A stretch of DNA of 64,000 nt from positions 372,001 through 436,000 of the forward strand of contig NZ_PGEZ01000001.1 in assembly GCF_002797495.1 (NCBI RefSeq). Direction: 5' to 3'. Of this stretch, positions 1 to 7,765 are shown piece by piece. Position 1 is the stretch's first letter. The number at the start of each line of letters is the position of its first letter. The notes under the pieces were generated by a model, which worked only from the letters and a program-made list of their open reading frames with translations, was not told the DNA's origin and did no database searches. The translations under genes were made by a program, and so were the position numbers. This stretch comes from Mumia flava (GTDB lineage Bacteria > Actinomycetota > Actinomycetes > Propionibacteriales > Nocardioidaceae).

Positions 1-37
1 CGTGCACCCGCAGCTCGACCCAGTCCGCACCGGACAT
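1..37 (-). CDS. Possible 5' end of a gene cut by the window edge
   Basis: On the minus strand an ATG at 37 is preceded by GGAGG with an 8-nt spacer, a good ribosome binding site. The first twelve codons read MSGADWVELRVH before the sequence ends. Twelve residues are too few to name a family. It would be divergent from the polymerase-domain gene that starts at 124. The alternative is a chance start, since GGAGG is not rare in this GC-rich DNA. Confidence 0.35.
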   Translation of the reverse strand, partial: MSGADWVELRVH

Positions 38-123
38 CCGCGCCACCTCCACCGAGCAGGCTAGGGCGCCGCGGGGTGCGCTGCCGTGCTGCTTGCAGCC
101 CCGCGCGGTGGGATGGTGGTGCG

Positions 124-1011
124 ATGGCGGGAAACGTGCTGGAGATCGACGACCGGACGGTCAAGGTCTCCAACCTCGACAAGGTCCTCTATCCGTCCGA
201 CGGCACCACGAAGTACGACGTCATCCAGTACGTGCTCGCGGTCGCCGACCCGCTGCTCGCCCAGCTCGCCGACCGCCCCTGCACCCGCAAGCGCTGGCCC
301 GACGGCGTCGACGCGGACAGCTTCTTCGAGAAGAACGCGCCCCGCGGGACGCCGGAGTGGGTCCGGGTCGTCGAGGTGGCGACGCCCGGGTCGTCGCGGG
401 GCCGGGACTCCGCCGACTTCCCGGTGCTCGCGCACCGGGCGGACCTGGTCTGGGTGGCCAACCTCGCGGCGCTGGAGCTGCACACGCCGCAGTGGACCGT
501 CGGGCCGCGCGGCGGCATCCACGACGCCGACCGGCTCGTGATCGACCTCGACCCGGGCGCACCGGCCGGGCTGGCCGAGGCCGTCGAGGTCGCGCACCTC
601 GTCCGCGACCGCCTCACCGACGACGGCTGGACGGTCGTGCCCGTGACCAGCGGGAGCAAGGGCGTCCACCTGTACGCCGGCCGGGGCGCGACCGCCCCGT
701 CCGACACGCTGCGCGACTACGCCCACGGCATCGCCGACGAGCTCGCCGCTGCGCACCCGAAGCGCGTGCTGTCGGTGATGCGCAAGGCGGAGCGGCGCGG
801 GAAGGTCTTCCTCGACTGGAGCCAGAACGTCGCGGCGAAGACGACCGTCACTCCGTACTCGCTGCGTGGGCGCGAGCGACCCTGGGTGGCGGCGCCGCGG
901 GTCTGGGAGGAGCTGGACGATCCCTCGGAGGTGACGCAGGTCCTGGCGCACGAGATGCCCGGCCGGCTGGAGACCTACGGCGACCCGATGGCCGCCCTTC
1001 GCGCTGTGTGA
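124..1011 (+). CDS. LigD-type DNA polymerase domain protein (NHEJ primase-polymerase family)
   Basis: A stand-alone polymerase domain of the LigD family (archaeo-eukaryotic primase fold) that in other bacteria fills gaps at double-strand breaks during Ku/LigD non-homologous end joining. The metal-binding pair is visible in VIDLDPG (about residue 140), a conserved SGSKGVHLY segment follows near residue 180, and FLDW (about 239) supplies the third acidic residue, followed by TPYSLRGRE. There is no ligase or phosphoesterase domain, and the 295-residue length equals the polymerase domain alone. I chose ATG 124 (MAGNVLEID) because family similarity starts there; an in-frame ATG at 76 would add an arginine- and cysteine-rich tail. 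No Ku gene is visible in the window. Confidence 0.88.
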   Translation: MAGNVLEIDDRTVKVSNLDKVLYPSDGTTKYDVIQYVLAVADPLLAQLADRPCTRKRWPDGVDADSFFEKNAPRGTPEWVRVVEVATPGSSRGRDSADFPVLAHRADLVWVANLAALELHTPQWTVGPRGGIHDADRLVIDLDPGAPAGLAEAVEVAHLVRDRLTDDGWTVVPVTSGSKGVHLYAGRGATAPSDTLRDYAHGIADELAAAHPKRVLSVMRKAERRGKVFLDWSQNVAAKTTVTPYSLRGRERPWVAAPRVWEELDDPSEVTQVLAHEMPGRLETYGDPMAALRAV

Positions 1012-1072
1012 CGCCGACACCGGAAGGCCGAGCGGAAACGTCGCCGGCGTCGCGCAGCGGGACGAGGCGCCG

Positions 1073-1468
1073 TCAGAGGTGGTCCGGGACCGTCAGCGCG
1101 TCCGGGTCCGAGCGCGGGGGGACGTGGGAGAGCGCGACCTTGACGAGGGCGACGCGTGCCTTGGCGAGGGCCTTGCGGCGGATCCCCCGCTCCCCACCCA
1201 TCCGGGCCTCGACGGACGCGGCGATCTGCTCGTCGGTGAACGTCGGCCGCGTGCCCGACTCGACCTCGACGTCCGGCAGGTCGACGAGCACGGGCAGGAG
1301 CTGGTCTCCCAGCCCCGAGACGATCTGGAACCGCTCGTAGCGCGACAACGCGCTCCACGCGTCCTCGGCGTCGCGCCGACCGCGTCGTACGTCCTTGTCC
1401 TTCGCGGCCACGATGCTCTTCGCCGCCCCGGTGAGCGCCGCGGTCAGCTCGTGCTCGGTGAACCTCAT
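1073..1468 (-). CDS. Conserved hypothetical protein
   Basis: A 131-residue charged, soluble-looking protein with no signal peptide or membrane segment. It is rich in Ala, Lys, Arg and Asp, with predicted helices (for example ELTAALTGAAKSIVAAKDKD near the N-terminus). The start ATG at 1468 has a G-rich stretch immediately upstream but no clean Shine-Dalgarno spacing. It follows the MerR-type gene on the same strand by 42 bp and may be co-transcribed with it. I do not recognise a family; codon usage is like that of its neighbours, so it looks like a real gene. Confidence 0.6.
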   Translation of the reverse strand: MRFTEHELTAALTGAAKSIVAAKDKDVRRGRRDAEDAWSALSRYERFQIVSGLGDQLLPVLVDLPDVEVESGTRPTFTDEQIAASVEARMGGERGIRRKALAKARVALVKVALSHVPPRSDPDALTVPDHL

Positions 1469-1510
1469 CCCCCGATCATGCCTGGCCGGCCGCGGCGGCC
1501 GCGGGGCAGG

Positions 1511-2455
1511 TCATCCGGGCTGCGGCGTGGTCTGCATCATCGTGATCAGCCGGTCGGTGGTGGCGAGCAGGTCGGGCGCCCGCTCGGCCTCCCGCCCGCC
1601 CTCGCCGACGACCGGCCGCGACGGTGCCCAGCCCTCGCCGCCGAGCAGGAAGCTCGTCGTCGGCGGGGCGTCCGCGACCACCGCATCCAGCCAGTCGACG
1701 TCCTCGGTCATCGACCAGACGTAGACCGCCGCCGGGGCCAGGCGCCCGACCGCGGCCCCGAGCGCGCCCGGTGTGATCGCGCAGCCGAGGTTGACGGCCG
1801 CGACGCCCTTGGCGGCGAGCGCCGCCTCCAGGGCCAGGAGCGTCAGCGACTCCCGCTCGGGCTCGACGGAGGTGAGCACGACCGGGCGTACGCCCGTGAA
1901 GCGCGCACCGAACCCGCGCGACAACGACCGCAGCTCCGACTCCACCCGGTCGCGCGCCAGCCGTCGGACCTCCTCGCCGGCCGCACCGACCGCGACCTGC
2001 AGGTCGAGGTGCGCCAACGACGGCGCCAGCACGTTCACCCACCCGCCGATCACGCCCCACTCCCGCATGGTGTCCGACAGCAGGTCCGACAGCCCGACGA
2101 CGTCCAGCTCGCACGCGGCCGCCTCGATCCGCTCGCGCGACTCCGCCGGCGTGGCGAGCACGTGCGCGGGCCTCGACGCGCCGGGCTCGTCGGAGTCCAG
2201 CGCCGCGAGCAGCCCCGCGGGGTCCAGGGAGAGCGCGACCCGCGCCGCAGACTGTGCCGGGACCCCGCTGGAGACGATCCGGTTCATCATCTGCACCCGC
2301 CGGATGTCGGTCTCGCTGTAGCGGCGGTGCCCACCGCTGGTGCGCTGGCTCGGACCGATCCCGTAGCGGCGCTCCCAGGTCCGCAGCGTGGGCGTGGCGA
2401 TCCCGAGCCGGTCGGCGACCGCCCCCACACCCCACAGCAGCTCGGAACCCTCCAT
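1511..2455 (-). CDS. MerR-family regulator with a degenerate B12-binding-type C-terminal half
   Basis: The N-terminal 75 residues are a MerR winged helix (GAVADRLGIATPTLRTWERR, then GGHRRYSETD). The rest resembles the helical-bundle plus Rossmann layout of cobalamin-binding MerR proteins such as CarH/LitR. The residues that hold B12 in those proteins (the W-x9-EH motif and DxHxxG) cannot be found: GAAGEE stands where the EH pair is expected and ERESLTL where DxHxxG should be. It may therefore act without B12 or with another ligand. ATG 2455 is preferred over 2470 because the fold starts there. The likely target is its own promoter, in the 195-bp divergent gap with whiB. Confidence 0.75.
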   Translation of the reverse strand: MEGSELLWGVGAVADRLGIATPTLRTWERRYGIGPSQRTSGGHRRYSETDIRRVQMMNRIVSSGVPAQSAARVALSLDPAGLLAALDSDEPGASRPAHVLATPAESRERIEAAACELDVVGLSDLLSDTMREWGVIGGWVNVLAPSLAHLDLQVAVGAAGEEVRRLARDRVESELRSLSRGFGARFTGVRPVVLTSVEPERESLTLLALEAALAAKGVAAVNLGCAITPGALGAAVGRLAPAAVYVWSMTEDVDWLDAVVADAPPTTSFLLGGEGWAPSRPVVGEGGREAERAPDLLATTDRLITMMQTTPQPG

Positions 2456-2650
2456 GCGTCCACGCAGCACGGCGGCCGTCGACGGCCGCCGGACCCGCGC
2501 GCCCCCTCCCCGATCAGGACCTCTCGAGTCCGTTCTGATCGAGTCTCACCGCTCCCGATGTGATTCGCCACATGGATCTTGTGCACTGAATCAGATTTGG
2601 ATAAGTTCTGACCACTTGCATTGCCACGTTGCAAACAAGGGGGTACCAAC

Positions 2651-2938
2651 ATGGCAAGCATTGCACGCCTTCCGATGCCTCTGATGGAGGCCTACGAATG
2701 GCAGTACGAAGGTGCCTGTCGCGAAGCCGACCCGGAGACCTTCTTCTCACCTGAGTCCGAACGCGGTCCGCGTCGGCACGCACGAGAGCATCTGGCCAAG
2801 ACGTACTGTGCTCGCTGCACGGTCCGTGACCAGTGCCTGCAGCATGCTCTCAAGGTGAAGGAGCCCTACGGGGTCTGGGGTGGACTCACGACCGGCGAGA
2901 GGGCCGCGCTGCTCACTGGCGAGCGCTCGGCAGGATGA
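2651..2938 (+). CDS. whiB: WhiB-family iron-sulfur transcription factor
   Basis: A 95-residue WhiB-like protein. The four cluster-binding cysteines are present: one in GACREADPETFF, then YCARCTVRDQC with the C-x2-C-x5-C spacing. They are followed by the GVWGGLTTGER turn and a basic tail. The wording around the cysteines (SPESERGPRRHAREHLAK, then EPYGVWGG) is closest to the WhiB3 subgroup as I remember it, but I would not assign a number. WhiB proteins bind a [4Fe-4S] cluster and partner with the main sigma factor. ATG 2651 follows a GGGGG run 8 nt upstream; an in-frame ATG at 2621 is less likely. The AT-richer leader 2570-2650 contains TTGTGC (2579) and GATAAG (2600), a possible but weak promoter. 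Confidence 0.93.
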   Translation: MASIARLPMPLMEAYEWQYEGACREADPETFFSPESERGPRRHAREHLAKTYCARCTVRDQCLQHALKVKEPYGVWGGLTTGERAALLTGERSAG

Positions 2939-3046
2939 CGCCGACGGTCGGGCCCCCGCCCCGCCGCCGGTGACCATCCGCCTCGCACCATCCGACCGAC
3001 CGACGACGACCGACAGTCCACGGACGTGACCGCAACCCGGTGCGGG

Positions 3047-6034
3047 TCAGTCCCAGAACACCCGCTCCACGACCTGGCGTGCCTTGCGGGTGGAGCGGCG
3101 GTAGTCGTCGACCAGCTGCTCGCTCTCCTCGAGCCCGTACCCCAGCAGCCAGGCGACGCCCGCGCGGTCGCGTGCGGCTTCCGGCAGTGATGCTGCTGCC
3201 CGGTTGCGCAGCAGCACGAACGCGTTGCGGATCCGGCTGACCAGCAGCCAGGCGTCCTCGAGCGTCGCCGCGTCCTCGGCCGTGACGAGTCCGGCGTCGC
3301 GCGCCGCACGCAGGGCCGGCAGCGTCTCGGTCGTCCGCAGCCCCTCGACCGCGTGCGCGTGCTGCATCTGGAGCAGCTGCACCGTCCACTCGACGTCGGC
3401 GATCCCTCCGCGGCCGAGCTTGAGGTGCGTCCGCGGGTCGGCGCCACGCGGCAGACGCTCGGAGTCGACCCGAGCCTTGATCCGACGGATCTCACGGACG
3501 TCGGACTCCGCCAGCCCGTCGGCCGGCCAGCGCAGCGGGTCGATGAGGTCCCCGAACGCGGCGCTGAGCTGCTCGTCCCCGACGACCGGACAGGCCCGCA
3601 GCAGGGCCTGGGCCTCCCACGTCGACGACCACCGCTCGTAGTAGGCGCGGTACGACGCCAGCGAGCGGACCAGCGGACCGGACCTGCCTTCGGGCCGGAG
3701 GTCGGCGTCGACCTCGAGCGCAGGATCCGGTCCGGCGCCACCGAGCATCCGCCGGACCTGCGTCGCGACCGCCATCGCGGCCGACGCGGCCGCCGACTCG
3801 TCCGCACCCGGCTCGGGATCGTGCACGAACATCACGTCCGCGTCGGAGGAGTAGCCGCTCTCCAGTCCGCCGAGGCGACCCATCAGCACGATCGCCATCC
3901 GGGTCTGCAACGGGCCCCGCTCGGCCTCGACCGCGCGGCACGCAACCCGCAGGACGCCGTCGAGCACCGCGATCGTCAGGTCCGACAGTGCGTGGCCGAC
4001 CTCGACCACGTCGACCCGGTCGAGGACGTCGGCGATCGCGATCCGCGACAGCTCGCGCCGGCGGACCCGCCGGATCGCACGGACGGCGTCGTCGGGGTTC
4101 TCGTGCCGCGACGCCGCCCACCGGGTCTCGGTGAGGATCCGCTCGCGCGTCCGCGGGGTCAGCTCGGCCTCGTCGCCGAGGATCGCGACCGACTCGGGTG
4201 CCCGCAGGATCAGGTCCGTGACGTACGCGCTCCCGGCGAGGACCTTCGCGAGCTGCTCGGCGCCCTCCCCCTCGTCACGCAGCTTGCGCAGGTACCAATG
4301 GGTCCCGCCGAGGCTCTCGGAGACCTTGCGGAACGCGAGCAGCCCTGCGTCCGGGTCGGGCGACTCGGCGAACCACGACAGCATCGCCGGCATCAGCTGA
4401 CGCTGGATCGACGCCGAGCGACGCACCCCGGCGGTCAGTGCGGCGATGTGCGCGAGCGCTCCGCGCGGGTCCTCGAACCCGAGCGCGACCAGCCGCTCGG
4501 AGGCGGCCTCCGCCGACAGCCGCAGCGCGTCCGGTGGGAGCGGCGCGACCGCGTCGAGCAGCGGTCGGTAGAAGAGCTTCTGGTGCAGCCGCAGAACCTC
4601 GCGCTTCTCGGCCTTCCACTCCTTGAGGAGGTACGCGCCGGGGTCGGCGCGGAACCCGAGGGTCCGCCCGATGGACCGCAGCAGGTCGGGGTCGGTCGGC
4701 ACCAGGTGGGTCCGGCGCAGACCTTCGATCTGAATCCGGTGCTCGAACATCCGCAGGAACACGTACGCCTCGGTCATCGCCGCGCCGTCGCCCCGGCCGA
4801 TGTAGCCGCCGTCGACCAGCGCGCGCAGCGCCCCGGTCGTCGATGCCGTCCGCAGCGACGCGTCGGCGCGGCCGTGGACGAGCTGGAGGAGCTGGACGGC
4901 GAACTCGACGTCGCGGAGCCCGCCGGGGCCGAGCTTGAGCTCACGGTCGAGCTGCTCGGAGGGGATGTTGTCGACCACCCGGCGGCGCATCGCGCGGGTC
5001 TGACCGACGAAGTTGTCCCGCCGGCTCGCCTCCCACACCATCGGCGTCACCGCCTCGAGGTACGCCGCGCCGAGGTCGGCGTCGCCGGCGACCGGCCGCG
5101 CCTTCATCAGCGCCTGGAACTCCCACGTGCTCGCCCAGCGCTCGTAGTACGCGACGTGGCTGGACAGCGTGCGGCTCAGCGGACCGTCCTTGCCCTCGGG
5201 GCGCAGGTTGGCGTCGACCTCCCAGATCGTGCCCTCGCGCGTGTGGTCCGCGCAGATCCGCATCGTCCTCGCCGCGAGCCGGGTGGCGACGCGCCCCGCG
5301 CGGACGTCGTCGGCCCCGTCGGCGGGCTCGTGCACGAAGATCACGTCGACGTCGCTGACGTAGTTGAGCTCGCGTCCGCCGCACTTGCCCATGGCGATCA
5401 CGGCGAGCCGTACGGTCTCCGCGCCCTCGACATCGCCGCGGGCGAGCCGCAGCGCGGTGGAGAGCGTCGCGCCGGCGAGGTCCGACAGCGCGGCCACGGA
5501 CGTCTCGTAGTCGATCTCGCGGGTCAGGTCGCGCGCGGTGATCTGGAGCAGCAGCCGGCGGTACACCACGCGCAGCGCGTCCGGATCCTCCACGTCGGCG
5601 AGCGCGTCCTCGAAGCCGGGCTGGTCCTTCGGGGCGCGACCGACGGCCTCGGTCCGCAGCGCCAGGACGTGCTCGGGGTGCACCACGAGGAACTCGCCGA
5701 GCGCCGTGCTGGCGCCGAGGACCGCGACCAGACGGGACAGGAAGTCCGGATCGGCGCGCAGCAACGTCGGGAGGTCGCCGTCGTACCCCGTGACCAGCGC
5801 GCACAGGCGCCGTACGGTCAGGTCCGGATCGGCACCCTGCGCCGCCCTCTCGACCAGGGACGGCTCGAGGCCGCCGCAGTCGGCGACGAGGGCGGCGGCG
5901 GCTTCGGGATCGGCGAACCCGAGCCGGGCCAGCGACCCGGACGACGTGCGGAGCCGGGAGGCCGGCGGTGAGCTCTCGGTGCTTGCGGACTCGCTCGACA
6001 CGGGCACCACAGTACGAGACGTCCTGCGGCCCAC
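3047..6034 (-). CDS. glnE: Bifunctional glutamine synthetase adenylyltransferase/adenylyl-removing enzyme
   Basis: GlnE attaches AMP to, and removes it from, glutamine synthetase according to nitrogen status. At 995 residues it has the full two-lobed length. The N-terminal nucleotidyltransferase site (removing activity) is NYVSDVDVIFVHE near residue 226 and the C-terminal one (adenylylating) is YSSDADVMFVHD near 730; both keep the D-x-D pair. The repeated LKLGPGGLRDVEF and LKLGRGGIADVEW segments mark the helical domain after each. The start is a GTG at 6034; nearby in-frame valine codons could serve instead because the first 30 residues are low in complexity. It lies 36 bp downstream of glnA2 on the same strand, the same order as in mycobacteria, so the two are probably one operon. 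Confidence 0.96.
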   Translation of the reverse strand: MGRRTSRTVVPVSSESASTESSPPASRLRTSSGSLARLGFADPEAAAALVADCGGLEPSLVERAAQGADPDLTVRRLCALVTGYDGDLPTLLRADPDFLSRLVAVLGASTALGEFLVVHPEHVLALRTEAVGRAPKDQPGFEDALADVEDPDALRVVYRRLLLQITARDLTREIDYETSVAALSDLAGATLSTALRLARGDVEGAETVRLAVIAMGKCGGRELNYVSDVDVIFVHEPADGADDVRAGRVATRLAARTMRICADHTREGTIWEVDANLRPEGKDGPLSRTLSSHVAYYERWASTWEFQALMKARPVAGDADLGAAYLEAVTPMVWEASRRDNFVGQTRAMRRRVVDNIPSEQLDRELKLGPGGLRDVEFAVQLLQLVHGRADASLRTASTTGALRALVDGGYIGRGDGAAMTEAYVFLRMFEHRIQIEGLRRTHLVPTDPDLLRSIGRTLGFRADPGAYLLKEWKAEKREVLRLHQKLFYRPLLDAVAPLPPDALRLSAEAASERLVALGFEDPRGALAHIAALTAGVRRSASIQRQLMPAMLSWFAESPDPDAGLLAFRKVSESLGGTHWYLRKLRDEGEGAEQLAKVLAGSAYVTDLILRAPESVAILGDEAELTPRTRERILTETRWAASRHENPDDAVRAIRRVRRRELSRIAIADVLDRVDVVEVGHALSDLTIAVLDGVLRVACRAVEAERGPLQTRMAIVLMGRLGGLESGYSSDADVMFVHDPEPGADESAAASAAMAVATQVRRMLGGAGPDPALEVDADLRPEGRSGPLVRSLASYRAYYERWSSTWEAQALLRACPVVGDEQLSAAFGDLIDPLRWPADGLAESDVREIRRIKARVDSERLPRGADPRTHLKLGRGGIADVEWTVQLLQMQHAHAVEGLRTTETLPALRAARDAGLVTAEDAATLEDAWLLVSRIRNAFVLLRNRAAASLPEAARDRAGVAWLLGYGLEESEQLVDDYRRSTRKARQVVERVFWD

Positions 6035-6070
6035 CGCGCCGGGCAGGCACCCGGCCGTACCGCCGTCGCG

Positions 6071-7408
6071 TCAGACCCGGGTGACGAGGGTGTCCAGCTC
6101 GAACTGCGTGACCTGCGAGCGGTAGTCGTGCCACTCCGCACGCTTGTTGCGCAGGAAGAAGTCGTAGACGTGCTCGCCGAGGGTCTCCGCGACCAGCTCG
6201 CTGGCCTCCATCTCACGGATCGCCTCGTCGAGGTTGCGCGGGAGCGGCGCGATGCCGAGCGCTCGACGCTCGGCCTCGGTCAGCGCCCACACGTCGTCCT
6301 CGGCCTCGGCCGGCAGCTCGTAGTCCTTCTCGATGCCCTTGAGCCCGGCAGCGAGCACCATCGCGAACGCGAGGTACGGGTTGCAGCCGGAGTCGATCGC
6401 ACGGTGCTCCACGCGAGCGGACTGTCCCTTGTGCGGCTTGTACATCGGGACGCGCATCAGCGCGGAGCGGTTGTTGTGGCCCCAGCACACGTACGACGGG
6501 GCCTCGCCGCCGAAGATCAGCCGCTTGTAGGAGTTCACCCACTGGTTCGTGACCGCGGTGATCTCGGGCGAGTGCTGCAGGACGCCCGCGATGAACGCGC
6601 GGCCGGTGCGGGACAGCTGGTACTCGGCGCCGGCCTCGAAGAAGGCGTTCTCGTCGCCCTCGAACAGGCTCATGTGGGTGTGCATGCCGGAGCCCGGGTG
6701 GTCGGTGAACGGCTTGGGCATGAACGTCGCCCACAGGCCCTGCGACAGCGCGACCTCCCGTACGACCGTGCGGAACGTCATGATGTTGTCGGCCGTCGTC
6801 AGCGCGTCGGCGTAGCGCAGGTCGATCTCCTGCTGGCCGGGCCCGCCCTCGTGGTGGCTGAACTCGACCGAGATGCCCATCGCCTCGAGCATCGTGATGA
6901 CCTCGCGGCGGAAGTCCTGGCCGCCGCCCTGCGCGGTGTGGTCGAAGTAGCCCGAGTCGTCGACCGGAACGGGCCGGTCACCCACCTCCGGCTTGCCCTT
7001 GAGCAGGAAGAACTCGACCTCGGGGTGGGTGTAGAAGGTGAAGCCCATCTCGGCCGCCTTGGCGAGCGTCCGCTTGAGGACGAACCGCGGGTCGGCGTAC
7101 GAGGGGCTGCCGTCGGGAAGCAGGATGTCGCAGAACATCCGCGCGGTCGCCGGCGTCTCACCGCGCCAGGGAAGGATCTGGAACGTCGACGGGTCCGGCT
7201 TGGCCAGCATGTCGGCCTCGTGCACGCGGGCGAAGCCCTCGATCGCGGAGCCGTCGAAGCCGATGCCCTCCTCGAAGGCGCCCTCGAGCTCCGCGGGTGC
7301 GACCGCGACCGACTTCAGGTGGCCGAGCACGTCGGTGAACCACAACCGGACGAACCGGACATCGCGCTCCTCGAGCGCGCGCAGCACGAAGTCTTCCTGC
7401 TTTCCCAT
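6071..7408 (-). CDS. glnA: Type I glutamine synthetase, GlnA2 class
   Basis: Catalyses ATP-dependent formation of glutamine from glutamate and ammonia in the cytoplasm. Visible landmarks are GFDGSAIEGF (about residue 50), the metal/glutamate region PEVEFF, GSGMHTHMSLF with the glutamate-binding histidine, NSYKRLI and NNRSALMRVP. The length (445 residues) and partner glnE match the GlnA2 class of mycobacteria and streptomycetes rather than the longer main GlnA. A tyrosine in KDYELP lies where the adenylylated tyrosine (NLYDLP) of enterobacterial GlnA sits, so control by GlnE is possible but not shown. ATG 7408 gives MGKQEDFVLRALEE, the normal N-terminus. A GlnR-like repeat lies at 7431-7447 upstream. 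Confidence 0.96.
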   Translation of the reverse strand: MGKQEDFVLRALEERDVRFVRLWFTDVLGHLKSVAVAPAELEGAFEEGIGFDGSAIEGFARVHEADMLAKPDPSTFQILPWRGETPATARMFCDILLPDGSPSYADPRFVLKRTLAKAAEMGFTFYTHPEVEFFLLKGKPEVGDRPVPVDDSGYFDHTAQGGGQDFRREVITMLEAMGISVEFSHHEGGPGQQEIDLRYADALTTADNIMTFRTVVREVALSQGLWATFMPKPFTDHPGSGMHTHMSLFEGDENAFFEAGAEYQLSRTGRAFIAGVLQHSPEITAVTNQWVNSYKRLIFGGEAPSYVCWGHNNRSALMRVPMYKPHKGQSARVEHRAIDSGCNPYLAFAMVLAAGLKGIEKDYELPAEAEDDVWALTEAERRALGIAPLPRNLDEAIREMEASELVAETLGEHVYDFFLRNKRAEWHDYRSQVTQFELDTLVTRV

Positions 7409-7430
7409 GGGGACAGTCTGCCCATGATCC

Positions 7431-7447
7431 GTTACGCGCGCGTGAAC
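7431..7447. promoter_or_regulatory. Possible GlnR box upstream of glnA2
   Basis: The 17-bp sequence GTTACGCGCGCGTGAAC is an inverted repeat whose halves resemble the actinobacterial GlnR box (GTNAC, 6 bp, GNAAC); read on the minus strand it is TTCAC-N6-GTAAC. It lies 22 bp upstream of the glnA2 start. The match is partial and alternating CG runs are common here. Confidence 0.3.
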
Positions 7448-7548
7448 GGGTCCCCGTACGGCGCCGGCGTCGCTGGTCGAGCTCGTCGAAACCAGCAGAC
7501 CCCGCTCGCAGCTGGCTACGCACTCCCTCACCGGGCTGGGGAAACCGT

Positions 7549-7588
7549 CCGTGCCGAGTGCGGGTCTGCGTAGCCGGCTACGCAGACC
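7549..7588 (-). repeat. Inverted single copy of the right-end 62-bp repeat, containing a 26-bp palindrome
   Basis: From 7549 the sequence CCGTGCCGAGTGCGGGTCTG and what follows match, in reverse orientation, the 62-bp unit repeated at 63766-63987, with only a few mismatches. Within it 7563-7588 is a perfect 26-bp palindrome (left half GGTCTGCGTAGCC). It lies in the 357-bp gap between divergent glnA2 and nadE, which has no gene. That gap also holds a GGTCGAGCTCGTCGAAACC-like segment near 7472-7491. Confidence 0.75.
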
Positions 7589-7593
7589 GCCAG

Positions 7594-7712
7594 GCGGGGG
7601 GCTGGTCGGGCCGGTCGGGGGGCTGGTCGCGTCGGGCGGGGGTCGGGCCGGGCGGGGGGCTGGTCGGGCCGGGCGGGGGTCTGGTCGGGCCGGTCGGGGT
7701 CGGGGTCGGGGG
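7594..7712 (+). repeat. G-rich imperfect tandem repeat upstream of nadE
   Basis: About 120 bp made of variations on GGGGGGCTGGTCGGGCCGG, with more than ten runs of three to six G on the plus strand. The runs are close enough to form G-quadruplexes. The tract ends about 40 bp before the nadE promoter and fills most of the rest of the glnA2-nadE gap. Confidence 0.8.
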
Positions 7713-7753
7713 CGCGCTCGCCGGCGACCGACGACCCGGCGGTGCGGCCTCGC

Positions 7754-7759
7754 TAGGCT
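7754..7759 (+). promoter_or_regulatory. -10 element of a leaderless-type nadE promoter
   Basis: TAGGCT lies 6 bp before the GTG start of nadE, so transcription would begin at or next to the start codon. There is no Shine-Dalgarno sequence. Confidence 0.55.
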
Positions 7760-7765
7760 CGGGAC

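Noticed and set aside
3353-5971. Open frame of 872 codons opposite glnE
   Set aside because: It is antisense to a certain gene, is Arg/Pro/Gly/His-rich and lacks any domain. High third-position GC keeps opposite frames open throughout this window.
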